Below are positions 8,695-17,618 of a DNA stretch of 64,000 nucleotides, in pieces. The notes under the pieces are model-generated. The model was not told where the DNA came from, ran no database searches, and saw nothing but the letters and a program-made list of their open reading frames with translations. Both the position numbers and the translations under genes were made by a program. Each line of letters begins with the position of its first letter. Position 1 is the first letter of the stretch. Origin of the DNA: an uncultured Cohaesibacter sp. (GTDB lineage: Bacteria; Pseudomonadota; Alphaproteobacteria; Rhizobiales; Cohaesibacteraceae); the NCBI RefSeq assembly GCF_963682185.1, contig NZ_OY821667.1, positions 3,237,501 to 3,301,500 on the forward strand. The letters run 5' to 3'.

Positions 8695-9697
8695 GCGCAA
8701 GACTTTAAACAAAGGCGTTGAACCCGACATATAGCGGGGCGAACGATAAGCCACAGGAGGCCAAGAAAAATAGCAGCAATAGGCTGCAAGCTGATTGAAA
8801 CGAAGTTATTTCCAAATTTGCACTTATATTGGTGTTTCGGCATGATGGCCGAAATGAAAAGTTCTTCTCCCGACAGGTATTCCACCTAGAGGGTTTTCAA
8901 AAAAGAAAAACGGTATATTGAGAAGCAGCATGAAGCGTGCTCTCAAATGCCCCGTCATTGCTCTTCACGCTTGATGTGAGGAGGGATGTGTCCCTGGCTT
9001 GGTTCTTCGAGACGAACCTGAGCAGGCGCGTCGGCCTGCCTGCATGCATGAAGAGATGATATGCGCCCCAATTTGGGGCATGCCATGGTATCTTGCTGAA
9101 AAATTGCCAGAATGCCCGATCCGAAGGGGTGGTCAAATCCCCAAAACGATTCTTTGGCTGCTCTGATCCTTCAAGTGAGCAATGCAGAGATCTCCCCGTC
9201 AGTCATGGCTTTACGGAATGGCATGGGCGTTGAGCGCCCACCTGTGATCAAGGATGGCAGACGACGTTGGGAACCACCCCCTCGGCATGATCAAGCGTTT
9301 TCTCTTCCAGAGGAATATAACAATCTTGTCTAGAGATCTGAAAACCCTCAGATCCCAGACATTCATACATCCAGACATCCATACAGGCGATTTTAGCGCC
9401 TTTTTAGGAGTGCGGAGCAAAGGGGGGCCAGCTGGCAGCTCGATAAGGCGCACAGGGCTTCTCAATCGCCTGTATGGGGCCTGTAAGCGGCGTAGGAGCA
9501 GCTTGGCGCTTTCGGTATATCGTAGGCGCGGGAAAAAGAGAGGGAACCGCAGCGGTTCAGACTTGGGAAGTGGAGATTGAGGCACAGCACTGCTGCAGTG
9601 CGAGGGCTGGCTTTAGCCCATAGAGCAATTCGCAGCCCATTTGATTGGACAATAACGCAGAGAAACACGCGCCAAGGCCAAGGGAATGACAGAGTGC
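8695..9697. other. One-kilobase region without a convincing gene
   Basis: Between ftcR and fliQ, about 1 kb holds only short overlapping ORFs with no recognisable family. A 7-bp inverted repeat (GATCTGA/TCAGATC, 9335-9354) and a weak hairpin with five T residues (9385-9405, plus strand) are visible. It may be degraded coding sequence, an untranslated RNA or simple spacer. Confidence 0.45.
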
Positions 9698-9964
9698 TTA
9701 AAAACCACTCTCGATATGATCATAGACAATCTGGGTAAAGCTGGTGATCTGTGTGCCGATGAAGGTGCCGCTGGCGATGAGCATCAGGAAGATGACGAGG
9801 ATCTTGGGAATGAAAGTCAGCGTCATTTCCTGCACCTGCGTCAAGGCCTGAAACAGGGCAATTGCCAGACCAATGACCATTGCAGCCCCCACGGCAGGGC
9901 TGGCTGCAACAATCACGGTCCAAAAGGCTTCTCGAACAAGATCGAGTGCATCTACTTCATTCAT
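9698..9964 (-). CDS. fliQ: Flagellar export gate protein FliQ
   Basis: FliQ is a small two-helix component of the export gate with FliP and FliR. The 88-residue product has two transmembrane segments (about residues 14-38 and 50-73) with the family features VREAFWTVIVAASPAVGAAM, ALFQALTQVQEMTLTFIPK and GTQITSFTQIVYDHI. It is the last gene of the flgE-fliQ operon, and its start touches the flgD stop. In many rhizobia fliQ is followed by flhA and fliR; here those lie 15 kb away. Confidence 0.95.
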   Translation of the reverse strand: MNEVDALDLVREAFWTVIVAASPAVGAAMVIGLAIALFQALTQVQEMTLTFIPKILVIFLMLIASGTFIGTQITSFTQIVYDHIESGF

Positions 9965-10374
9965 CAGGAAATCGTAACCCCGGCGCCAACAACCACATTT
10001 GTGCCGTCTTCAAGGCTTGCGACAACGCCATCAGAGGCAATCGTAACAGAAGAAATCGTGCCTGAAATTTCGGAGCCATCGAGTGTTGCCGAGAGGATTT
10101 TTCCAACCAAAGAACCGGACTGGTTTACATAAAGCTGCGAGAGCACATTATCGAGCTTGTTGTTGGTTTGGATATTCTGCTCCACATTCGAGAATGAGGC
10201 CAACTGTCCCATTTGTTCGGACATGTCGGTCGGATCAGTCGGATCCTGATATTCCATCTGCGTGACCATCATCTGCAGGAATGCATCATAATCAAGGGTC
10301 ATGGCATCCGAGGTACTGGAAGACGACTGGGTGGAGGTCGTAGTCGTGGTTGAAGTAACGGCTGAAACGGACAT
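9964..10374 (-). CDS. flgD: Flagellar hook cap protein FlgD (short form)
   Basis: FlgD caps the growing hook. The 136-residue protein has a Ser/Thr-rich leader and then the FlgD core LDYDAFLQMMVTQMEYQDPT followed by EQMGQLASFSNVEQNIQTNN. It ends in a short domain with LVGKILSA and DGTNVVVGAGVTIS. It lacks the large C-terminal Ig-like region of enterobacterial FlgD, as is usual in rhizobia. It is translationally coupled to fliQ. Confidence 0.94.
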   Translation of the reverse strand: MSVSAVTSTTTTTSTQSSSSTSDAMTLDYDAFLQMMVTQMEYQDPTDPTDMSEQMGQLASFSNVEQNIQTNNKLDNVLSQLYVNQSGSLVGKILSATLDGSEISGTISSVTIASDGVVASLEDGTNVVVGAGVTIS

Positions 10375-10446
10375 TCTGGTTAATCCTTCTGGTAGCAGGG
10401 TAAGAGATTTTCCTGGGCTGACAAATTGCTCGATATGGTAGGCGGG

Positions 10447-10902
10447 TTAGCAATGCGCTTCTGGCGATGATGACTGATCGAAGCGCATATCCGTGCTCTC
10501 ATGGATATCAACGACGTCGCTCAGGAGGCTTTCTTCCAGCGCATAAAGGGCGCGGATGCGTTTCATGGCCTCGTAATAGTTACCGGCATTGACCACATCC
10601 ACGATTTCCTGAATACCTGCACAGAGCCGATAATGATCAACCGTATCGGTTAGGCTGCGGGCGAATTTCAGGAATGTCTTGTGTGCCTCTTCAATGTTGG
10701 TTGGAGAGGTGAACATCATCTGGGCAATGAAATAAAGCTGCCGCAGAGGGGTGGTTGTTTCATCGGCCTGAATGATGTGGTTTTCGAGCAGGAATTCCGC
10801 TTCATTCAATAGCTCGATGGTTGTCTTTTTGGGGAAACGGATCACGGCACCATTGATGTAAAACCGTTCTCCGGATTTGAAAGTAAGCCGCATCGGTTTC
10901 AT
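10447..10902 (-). CDS. flbT: Flagellin expression regulator FlbT
   Basis: FlbT is an alphaproteobacterial regulator that binds flagellin mRNA; in Caulobacter it represses flagellin synthesis with FlaF as its counterpart. The 151-residue protein opens with MRLTFKSGERFYINGAVIRF and has LYFIAQMMFTSPTNIEEA and YYEAMKRIRALYALEESLL, all typical. It overlaps flaF by 4 bases. The flagellin gene it should control is at 23093-24010. Confidence 0.93.
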   Translation of the reverse strand: MKPMRLTFKSGERFYINGAVIRFPKKTTIELLNEAEFLLENHIIQADETTTPLRQLYFIAQMMFTSPTNIEEAHKTFLKFARSLTDTVDHYRLCAGIQEIVDVVNAGNYYEAMKRIRALYALEESLLSDVVDIHESTDMRFDQSSSPEAHC

Positions 10903-11324
10903 TGTGCTAATCCAGTGCTGATCATGATGTTGAGCTCGATGAGGGCATCCAGATTGTCGTTCTCATTTTGGCGGATGCGTTCAACTTCCTTGAGAATGAA
11001 AAGACCGATGGATACAAGGTCGGCTTTGAGTTGATCGGGCAGCGAATTTTCTGGCTTGGCAAGATCTTCCAGCAAAAAGCACCAAACCAGATTGGTCTGA
11101 TAAAGCGCATTGATGCCCACGGCAGACTGAATCCCTTGAACTTTCGCCTCCTTCAAGCAGTCAACCAGATGATTGAGCGCTTCGACTTCGTTGCTTTTCT
11201 GGCATGATCCAGACAGTTGAGAGCTTTCCGCATAGTAAGAAGTGTACATTCTCTTCCTCGCCCTGATGATCTTTCTGTAAAGGGGTCTGACAGACCAGGC
11301 TTCCATCGCCTCCCTGTCGGCCAC
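10899..11324 (-). CDS. flaF: Flagellin assembly regulator FlaF
   Basis: FlaF works with FlbT in matching flagellin synthesis to assembly. This 141-residue protein has the conserved Tyr-rich N-terminus after a variable start, then the family block AVGINALYQTNLVWCFLLED and LVSIGLFILKEVERIR. The ORF start may be a few codons long, and a start at MYTSYYAESS is a possible alternative. It is followed by flbT with a 4-base overlap and preceded by flgL across 79 bases. Confidence 0.88.
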   Translation of the reverse strand: MADREAMEAWSVRPLYRKIIRARKRMYTSYYAESSQLSGSCQKSNEVEALNHLVDCLKEAKVQGIQSAVGINALYQTNLVWCFLLEDLAKPENSLPDQLKADLVSIGLFILKEVERIRQNENDNLDALIELNIMISTGLAQ

Positions 11325-11403
11325 TTGGGGTATGCTGGTTTGCGAGCGGCATCAGGCAGAGCCTTGCCGTGCCGCTCTGGTCTTCGTGCTTTGAGAGTGA
11401 AAT

Positions 11404-12444
11404 TTAGAGATAGTTCAGCAAACTCAAATTCTGCATTCGGCTCGTGATCGAGTAGGTCAACTCCAGTTGTGTGACTGCGCTGGACAATTTCACTGAAGCT
11501 TCTGTCGTGTCGATATTTTCCAGATCGACAATGCGTTCGTTCAGAGTATCGGTCTGGATGGCAAGACGATCGGAAGCATCGGAGACCTGAGCCTGCGCGT
11601 TACCGGCTTTGCCGATGACATTGTTGAGGCTCTGGATAGCCGAACCAATAAGCTCGGTCGCCTTGCTTGCAATCGCATCGAATGTTTCCTGCGACATATT
11701 TTCAGACCCGAGTGAAGAGACCATGGTGTAGGCCATGGCCAGTTGGCGCATCGGCTCTTCATTGGCACTGACGGATGTGTCGATCACCTCGGTGGCAGAA
11801 ATCCTGCTGGAGGTTACCTCGTCGGTGGCCGTTGACCAGTTGGCGCTCCAGTTGGCAGCGCTGAATTCGTCGGCAAATTCGTTATCCAGATAGTCTTCGA
11901 TATCAGACACGGATATGTTGGCGACTTGAGAATCGTCCGTTCCAAAGCCGAATTTGCTATTGAAAGAGGCGTCAATGGCGGTCTTGCTTGTTGAGCCGGT
12001 TTCATAGGTCTCAATCGGTTTTTCTTCTGTGTTGATGCCGGCGAAAATGAAAGAGCCGTTAAATGAAATGTTGAGACTGGAAATCAATGCATCCAGATTG
12101 TCCTTGGCACTCGAAACGACCACGCTACGCGCAGTTACGCTGCCAATGGATGTCAGCAGGGTGGATTGAAGGTCGGACGCTGATGAGGAGACATTTTCCA
12201 GCGCTTCAACGCTAACATCCAGGCTACTGGAAATCAGGGCGTTGGTATCGATAATGGTATTGAGCGTATTGAACTGCGACCGGATGGAAACAGCTTCACC
12301 CGTGGAGCTGCCAAGATACAGACCAACATCATAATGTCGGCCCGAGGAAACTTCCTTCTGCAGCTTTACAAGGTTGCTCGTTTGCGTGGCAATGGACTTG
12401 GTTGTCGCCGTGGAAAAGGAAAGTGAAGAGACATAGTTCGTCAT
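11404..12444 (-). CDS. flgL: Hook-filament junction protein FlgL
   Basis: FlgL forms the second hook-filament junction ring. The 346-residue protein has flagellin-like terminal helices (N-terminal STATTKSIATQTSNLVKLQ then EVSSGR; C-terminal SSAVTQLELTYSITSRMQNL). Its variable centre is rich in acidic and Ser residues. It lies 3 bases downstream of flgK. The length is in the normal range. Confidence 0.93.
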   Translation of the reverse strand: MTNYVSSLSFSTATTKSIATQTSNLVKLQKEVSSGRHYDVGLYLGSSTGEAVSIRSQFNTLNTIIDTNALISSSLDVSVEALENVSSSASDLQSTLLTSIGSVTARSVVVSSAKDNLDALISSLNISFNGSFIFAGINTEEKPIETYETGSTSKTAIDASFNSKFGFGTDDSQVANISVSDIEDYLDNEFADEFSAANWSANWSTATDEVTSSRISATEVIDTSVSANEEPMRQLAMAYTMVSSLGSENMSQETFDAIASKATELIGSAIQSLNNVIGKAGNAQAQVSDASDRLAIQTDTLNERIVDLENIDTTEASVKLSSAVTQLELTYSITSRMQNLSLLNYL

Positions 12445-12447
12445 GAT

Positions 12448-13884
12448 TTAACCCGCAATTTCTAGAAGTTGATCCAACATTTCATCGATCGTGCTGATCA
12501 ATTTAGCGGTCGCGGAGTAGCTACGCTCAATTTCCAGCATGCTTTGCATTTCTTCATCAATATTGACGCCGGTTGCGTTGGAGAAAGATTCCGTCACGCG
12601 GTTAAGTGTGATGGTTTGGTTTTCGGAAACGGTATCGGCACTCTGGCGCATCGATTCCAGCCAGCTGACAGAGGAAGCCGCAAAATCCTTGAGCGTGCCG
12701 GTCGTATCAACACCCGTATCGCCGTTGAAAACCATGGAGGTATCGAGATTGCTGATCAGCTCCTGAATGCGGTCTCCATAGCTGGCATAGTCTGACGGGT
12801 TATAGTCCGTGGTAATCCCGTCCCGGATCAGATCCAGATTGTCTGAATCAAGAGCGCTGTTCACCTGGATATCGGCGGCCAGCCCCTGAACCAATGTGCC
12901 CGAAGCGGGAACCGATGGTGTTCCTGAATAGGTGAACATGCCTGCGGTGCCGCTTTCCTGAAAGGCGGTGATCAGGCCATGAGCGATCTCATCAAGCTGG
13001 TTCTGATAGGTAACGGCGGCTTCATCGCGCACTTCGACGAGGCCCGCAATACGCCCAGTGCTGATTTCCATCTTGGCGTCAGGGCCTGCCACGGGCACCC
13101 CGTCAACGCGCACCGAGTTGCCTACGGTTGAAGCCGAGAAGGTATCGGTCTGTTCAAAGGTGACGCTTCGCGCGGTGGTCTCAAACATCATCACGCCGCT
13201 TTCGGTGGTGATGACCAAATCATTATTCTCACGCGTCTGGGTCTTGATGCCAATTTGGGCGGAGAGTTCTAGCACTGCCTGATCGCGTGCATCCATGGCA
13301 TCGGTCACATCGGAGCCGAGTTCGGTGCCGCGCACGATTTCCTTGTTTAGGGATTCAATACGCGCCAACTGCTCATTGATGATTGCCACAGACTGGGCAA
13401 TCTGATCATCCGCATCTTCCCGCTCTGCCTGTACGGCAGCGGATGCCTCATTCAGCGTTGACACCATATTCTCTGCAGAGGAGAGCACTTCCCCGGCGAG
13501 AACGGAATCGGAAGGCATGGCGCCATAAGCCTGCAGAGCTGTCTCCAATTCGCCTAAAACGGCTGCCGGAGAGATATCCTGGTCGGTGTCACCGATCGTG
13601 TTGGACAATTGCGTCAGCCCGTCCAGATAGGCATCGCTTTTCTCTCCAACCGAGGTGGCCGAAGTGAGACTACGGAACAAAGCCTGATCGGTCGCTCTGG
13701 AAATGGAGCTGATATAGACGCCACCGCCCGAGCCATCGCTTGCTTGCAGCGTTGAGACCAATGCAGTCTTGCGCGTATAGCCTTCCTGACTGGCATTGGT
13801 AATATTGCGTGAAAGGACCGCGGTTTCTTTTTGTCGCGTGCTCAGGGCAGATTGTGCGACTTGCAGAGCAACTGATAGACTCAT
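12448..13884 (-). CDS. flgK: Hook-associated protein FlgK
   Basis: FlgK forms the first junction ring between hook and filament. The 478-residue protein has the N-terminal motif LSRNITNASQEGYTRKTALV, the SAENMVSTLNEASAAVQAER helical region and the C-terminal MLEIERSYSATAKLISTIDEMLDQLL. Length and order (flgE-flgK-flgL) are those of rhizobial flagellar loci. It is separated from flgE by about 84 bases and followed closely by flgL. Confidence 0.96.
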   Translation of the reverse strand: MSLSVALQVAQSALSTRQKETAVLSRNITNASQEGYTRKTALVSTLQASDGSGGGVYISSISRATDQALFRSLTSATSVGEKSDAYLDGLTQLSNTIGDTDQDISPAAVLGELETALQAYGAMPSDSVLAGEVLSSAENMVSTLNEASAAVQAEREDADDQIAQSVAIINEQLARIESLNKEIVRGTELGSDVTDAMDARDQAVLELSAQIGIKTQTRENNDLVITTESGVMMFETTARSVTFEQTDTFSASTVGNSVRVDGVPVAGPDAKMEISTGRIAGLVEVRDEAAVTYQNQLDEIAHGLITAFQESGTAGMFTYSGTPSVPASGTLVQGLAADIQVNSALDSDNLDLIRDGITTDYNPSDYASYGDRIQELISNLDTSMVFNGDTGVDTTGTLKDFAASSVSWLESMRQSADTVSENQTITLNRVTESFSNATGVNIDEEMQSMLEIERSYSATAKLISTIDEMLDQLLEIAG

Positions 13885-13968
13885 GACACTTACCTTAAAA
13901 AATGCACGAGACTACACCTGAAGGGAAAAACTCCATGGGGGGACCTGTGTAGCCTCGTGATGGCGGAC

Positions 13969-15282
13969 TTAGCGAGCGAGGTTGACGACCTCACTGAGTA
14001 GGTCTGAACCGGTTTGGAATACCTTGGAGTCGGCGGAGAATGATCTCTGAGCGATAATCAGGTTGGTCAGTTCCTCAGCCAGGTCCACGTTGGAGCCTTC
14101 GATGGCGCTGGAAACAAGCGTGCCCATGCCATTGTCTCCGGGGAAACCGACCTGCACATCGCCACTCTCGTTGGTCGTCGAAAAGACCTCGCCACCCATG
14201 GGAGCCAGATTGTCCTCACTGGCAACATCCGCGATCGGAATGCGATAGGCCGCCTGGCGGGTACCATCCTCGTAAACCATGTAGAGCGTGCCATCGGCGT
14301 TGATTTCTACGCTTTCGACATTCTGTGGTGCATTGCCGTTCACAGTGGGATCATCAACGCCGAAATCGGCAGCCAATTGTGTCATGCCAGCAATCGAAAT
14401 GGTGGCGTCTTCAGTGGCAGGTTCATGATCTGGGATATGGAAACTGATTTCAGTGGGTGAGGCGGCATCAAAGGTGCCGTCGGCATTGAAGGTCAGTGTC
14501 GTGGTCGACATGGGGTTGGTGTAGGTATTGCCATGTGTTGTGGTAACGGACGCCGTGTAGGGGAAACCGCCATCGGTGGAATCTGCGTTGTTAAAGACGG
14601 TAACTTCCCAGGTATCAGTGCCGGTCTTGGTGAAATAGACATCCATCTGGATTTCGTTGCCCACATCATCGTAAGAGACCAGCGATGTCTTGGCGGTATA
14701 GTTGATGTTGGTGATGGTGCCATCGTTGTCTGCAGGTGTATTGTCCACCGAAGTATCGACGATGTCAGCGTTGGCCGGCAGGTTGCCACTCATGGACCCT
14801 TCCGTGGTGGCGCTGGCTTCCAGCTGGGACTGGTTGACATTCACCTTTTCAAGGCCGGTGAGCGCATTGGCGACAACCGAAGGAGTACCGGACGAGAGGT
14901 CGTACCCCTGCAAATAATATCCTGCCGTATTGACCAGATTGCCATCCGAGTCGGCGACAAAGCTGCCCGCGCGGGTGAGGAATGGCGTGCCATCCGAATC
15001 GGACACGACAAAGAAGCCGCTGCCATCAATCGCCAGATCAGTTACGCTGGTGGTATATTCGAGGTTGCCCGCTGTTGAGATATCATAGGAGGTGAGGGCT
15101 TCCACGCCACCCGAATTGTAGGAAGTGGTGTTCTGCGTGGTGACAACGGACTTGAATTCGGTTTCGGCCTTCTTGTAGCCGGTCGTGTTCGCATTGATGA
15201 TATTATCAGATACAGTGCCAAGCTTGCTCGACTGGGAGTTCATGCCTGAAACACTAGAACGCATTACGCCGTAAAGGCCCAT
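13969..15282 (-). CDS. flgE: Flagellar hook protein FlgE
   Basis: FlgE polymerises into the hook. The 437-residue protein begins MGLYGVMRSSVSGMNSQSSK and has DNIINANTTGYKKAETEFKS, the LAIDGSGFFVVSD core and TRAGSFVADSDGNLVN. The C-terminus reads GSNVDLAEELTNLIIAQRSF then SADSKVFQTGSDLL. I chose the ATG at 15282, which follows an AGGAGAG site, over an upstream in-frame start at 15318. It is the first gene of the flgE-K-L-flaF-flbT-flgD-fliQ run. Confidence 0.96.
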   Translation of the reverse strand: MGLYGVMRSSVSGMNSQSSKLGTVSDNIINANTTGYKKAETEFKSVVTTQNTTSYNSGGVEALTSYDISTAGNLEYTTSVTDLAIDGSGFFVVSDSDGTPFLTRAGSFVADSDGNLVNTAGYYLQGYDLSSGTPSVVANALTGLEKVNVNQSQLEASATTEGSMSGNLPANADIVDTSVDNTPADNDGTITNINYTAKTSLVSYDDVGNEIQMDVYFTKTGTDTWEVTVFNNADSTDGGFPYTASVTTTHGNTYTNPMSTTTLTFNADGTFDAASPTEISFHIPDHEPATEDATISIAGMTQLAADFGVDDPTVNGNAPQNVESVEINADGTLYMVYEDGTRQAAYRIPIADVASEDNLAPMGGEVFSTTNESGDVQVGFPGDNGMGTLVSSAIEGSNVDLAEELTNLIIAQRSFSADSKVFQTGSDLLSEVVNLAR

Positions 15283-15530
15283 GGTGCTCTCCTGTTTAAA
15301 ATAACCGCTATCTCGCATCCAGAGCAGTGACGCAGGTTGCCCTGATAGGGACTATGAGATTTCTATGCTGAGAGGATAGGTGAGAAGGCTTGCGCGAAAC
15401 TGGCCACCAAACTGTTGTAAATGTTTGAATTGATTAAATTTTTATATTCAATCGAAGCGTTTCGGCCTGCATTGGACAGAATGGGGCAAAACGGGGTGGG
15501 GCCGTGGCAGGATTTGTATCCGCTCCACAT

Positions 15531-15565
15531 GAAAACACCTGCCAATTTGCAGGATTGGCAGGTGT
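15531..15565 (-). terminator. Terminator after the lytic transglycosylase gene
   Basis: A perfect 12-bp inverted repeat (ACACCTGCCAAT/ATTGGCAGGTGT) with a 7-base loop is followed on the minus strand by TTTTC. It ends the fliF-motB-motC-fliK-transglycosylase run about 45 bases after its last gene. A-residues on the other side give weaker activity in the plus direction. Confidence 0.88.
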
Positions 15566-15608
15566 AAAAGCTCGGAAAAGATGATGGGGAGGGAGAAAAG
15601 ACGCGGGC

Positions 15609-16205
15609 CTAGCGGCCGCAAAAGGCGCGGGATTTCGCCGTCCACTGTCCAAATTTGCTGGCCACAAGATTGCGGATAACAGCGCAAACATAGCGCTTTT
15701 GAGCGGGATTGTTGTCAGGGCCCGCGTGATAGCGCGCCACGGCCATCGTCCAGCTTCCCTGACGGGCACGCAACTGTCTTAGAAATTTGGCCGCATAGCG
15801 TACATTGGCGTGGGGATCGATCATTTCATCAAGGGATGCAAACTGATCTGAATGATAATGGTGATTGATTTGCATGCAGCCGATATCGATCAGCTTCTTG
15901 CCATTCTTTCGGGCCTCACGCACAGCGTCGAGGGCGGCATTTTTGGAAGATGTCATCACCGTCTTGCCCTCGATATTGAGGGCGAAGGGGTGCAGCTTCA
16001 GGCCGCGCCCCGTTTCCGTTAGTCCGACCGCATAGAGAATGCCAAGCGGCACGCCTTCGCTGGCGGCAGCGGCGCGCATTTCCCGCTCGCATACCGCATC
16101 AACGGTCGCCGTTTCCGCCCGTGTGGTTGCGGCAAAGGAAGATCCGGCCACATTGGCGCTAAAGAGTAAGCCCGCGATAAGGCTGGCTTTCGCTTGTCGC
16201 TTCAT
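15609..16205 (-). CDS. Flagellar-cluster lytic transglycosylase (SLT domain)
   Basis: A predicted periplasmic murein-cleaving enzyme of 198 residues. A signal peptide (about residues 1-26) is followed by an SLT-type domain with the catalytic Glu in YAVGLTETGRG, the IGCMQINHHYH block, NVRYAAKFLRQLRARQGSW and the AVARYHAG motif. The ATG at 16205 is chosen because it begins a proper signal sequence; the longer upstream frame lies inside fliK. It overlaps the fliK 3' end by 47 bases. S. meliloti has an equivalent ORF directly after motD/fliK. It probably opens peptidoglycan for the rod or stator, though that is inferred. Confidence 0.85.
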   Translation of the reverse strand: MKRQAKASLIAGLLFSANVAGSSFAATTRAETATVDAVCEREMRAAAASEGVPLGILYAVGLTETGRGLKLHPFALNIEGKTVMTSSKNAALDAVREARKNGKKLIDIGCMQINHHYHSDQFASLDEMIDPHANVRYAAKFLRQLRARQGSWTMAVARYHAGPDNNPAQKRYVCAVIRNLVASKFGQWTAKSRAFCGR

Positions 16206-17577
16206 GATGCACTCCGTCGGAATTGTCATCAAAGGCCTCCATCGAGAAGAAGCCACCTTCGTCTCTTGCGCCCGATTGCTGCTTTTGTCCGCCTTGATCG
16301 CCCGAGCCGTTGTTGGCTCCGGAGGAGCCGGACCGGTCCTGGCCATTCTGCTGGTTCAGACTGTCATTGGAAGAAGGAGGCAATATCTGGGATGGGCCCT
16401 TTTCGTCCAGCGCGACAACCGTAATGCGATCTGCTTGATAGCCAGCCTTTTGCAGCAACTTATTCAGTTCATGCTGGTTGGTCTCAAGCATCTTCGCCGT
16501 TTCAGCTCTGGATGCCTCAATGCGAACTTCGATATTGTTATCATTCAGGCGCACGGAAAGACGCACTTTGCCCAGATCGGCCGGATGCAGCTGGATATCC
16601 AGCACGCGCAATACATCACCACTGCGATGCAGCTTCAATCCACTTGAGAATTGCCCTTCAAGAGCGCTGTCGGGATTGGCCGAGCCCTGCCCATTGAGGC
16701 TGCCGCTCAAGGCGTCGCCAATTTGCCGAAGAACGGAATTGGCCGTGGTGAGACCCGTCTGAGGCGAAACCAAGCCATTCGTCTCCAACATATCCATCGG
16801 CGCAAAATGGGTTTCCTGTTTGAGCACGCTGAAGCCGTCGCGCTGGGCCTTCTGGGTGGGCGTCAACATGGCATCCCTGACAATCGGCATGACCGTATCA
16901 AAAGCCGATGTCGCGCGGGTATCCAGAGAAAAGGCTTTAAGGTTGGTCGGATCGACCGGGTTTGACTGGGCGCTTTTTGCCAACTGCTCCATGGAGCCAA
17001 GGGACATCTTCTCCGGTGTCTGGGAAAGACCCTGGAAGAGGGCCTTGGCATCTTTTGCTGCGCTGGCATCAGCTGCGGCTTTGCCCATTTTACCCATGGA
17101 GTCTTCAGCCCCGTTTTGTTGCTTGCCTGCAAGGGCGGTATCGCTCAAGGCCTGTTCGGACAACTGGCCTTTGCCTGCCTGTAAAAGCGGGTCGGCTTTT
17201 GCGCCAACGAGGGCGCCGCTGTTTGCTTTATCGGGCTCTTGCCCGAAGCCTGCTTGCGCCAGCAACTGCTGGACGGATTTGAAATCGGCTTTTTCGGCGC
17301 TCTGCTCCAATGAGGACGCAGTCGCCATTTCCGAGGCTGCCTTTTTATTGGCATCCGGAGAAACAAGATCAAACAGCTTTTCAAAGGAAGAGGGACCAGT
17401 GTCGCCATGGGCCTTGTTCGCGTGCTTCTTGTGCGATTTGCTTTCCAGTTCCGCCGCCTCATTGGCGGCCTGTTCCGCTTCGTCACCGCAAGAGGCACTG
17501 TTATCATGGGCCTGCTGCTTATGCTGACTGTCTCCATGAACGGAGCGCTTTCCAGAAAACAGGGCATGGGTGTTCAC
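16159..17577 (-). CDS. fliK: Hook-length control protein FliK (MotD)
   Basis: FliK measures hook length and switches export specificity. The 472-residue protein has a long low-complexity Ala/Lys/Gln-rich N-terminal part. The C-terminal FliK domain is conserved: LRVLDIQLHPADLGKVRLSV, then VRIEASRAETAKMLETNQHE and LNKLLQKAGYQADRITVVAL. The tail is Gly/Ser/Gln-rich. In S. meliloti this gene was first called motD and follows motC, exactly as here. Divergence in the N-terminal half is normal for the family. Confidence 0.9.
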   Translation of the reverse strand: MNTHALFSGKRSVHGDSQHKQQAHDNSASCGDEAEQAANEAAELESKSHKKHANKAHGDTGPSSFEKLFDLVSPDANKKAASEMATASSLEQSAEKADFKSVQQLLAQAGFGQEPDKANSGALVGAKADPLLQAGKGQLSEQALSDTALAGKQQNGAEDSMGKMGKAAADASAAKDAKALFQGLSQTPEKMSLGSMEQLAKSAQSNPVDPTNLKAFSLDTRATSAFDTVMPIVRDAMLTPTQKAQRDGFSVLKQETHFAPMDMLETNGLVSPQTGLTTANSVLRQIGDALSGSLNGQGSANPDSALEGQFSSGLKLHRSGDVLRVLDIQLHPADLGKVRLSVRLNDNNIEVRIEASRAETAKMLETNQHELNKLLQKAGYQADRITVVALDEKGPSQILPPSSNDSLNQQNGQDRSGSSGANNGSGDQGGQKQQSGARDEGGFFSMEAFDDNSDGVHHEATSESQPYRGLTL

Positions 17578-17618
17578 ATTGGCACCCGCGGCGGAATGGT
17601 CTGACTAGGCATGCTTAT

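Noticed and set aside
8691-8885. 64-residue frame with one hydrophobic segment after ftcR
   Set aside because: No ribosome site I can defend and no family. Too short to call.
9385-9405. Plus-strand hairpin with five T residues
   Set aside because: The stem is only 5 bp and no plus-strand gene ends nearby, so it is not listed as a terminator.
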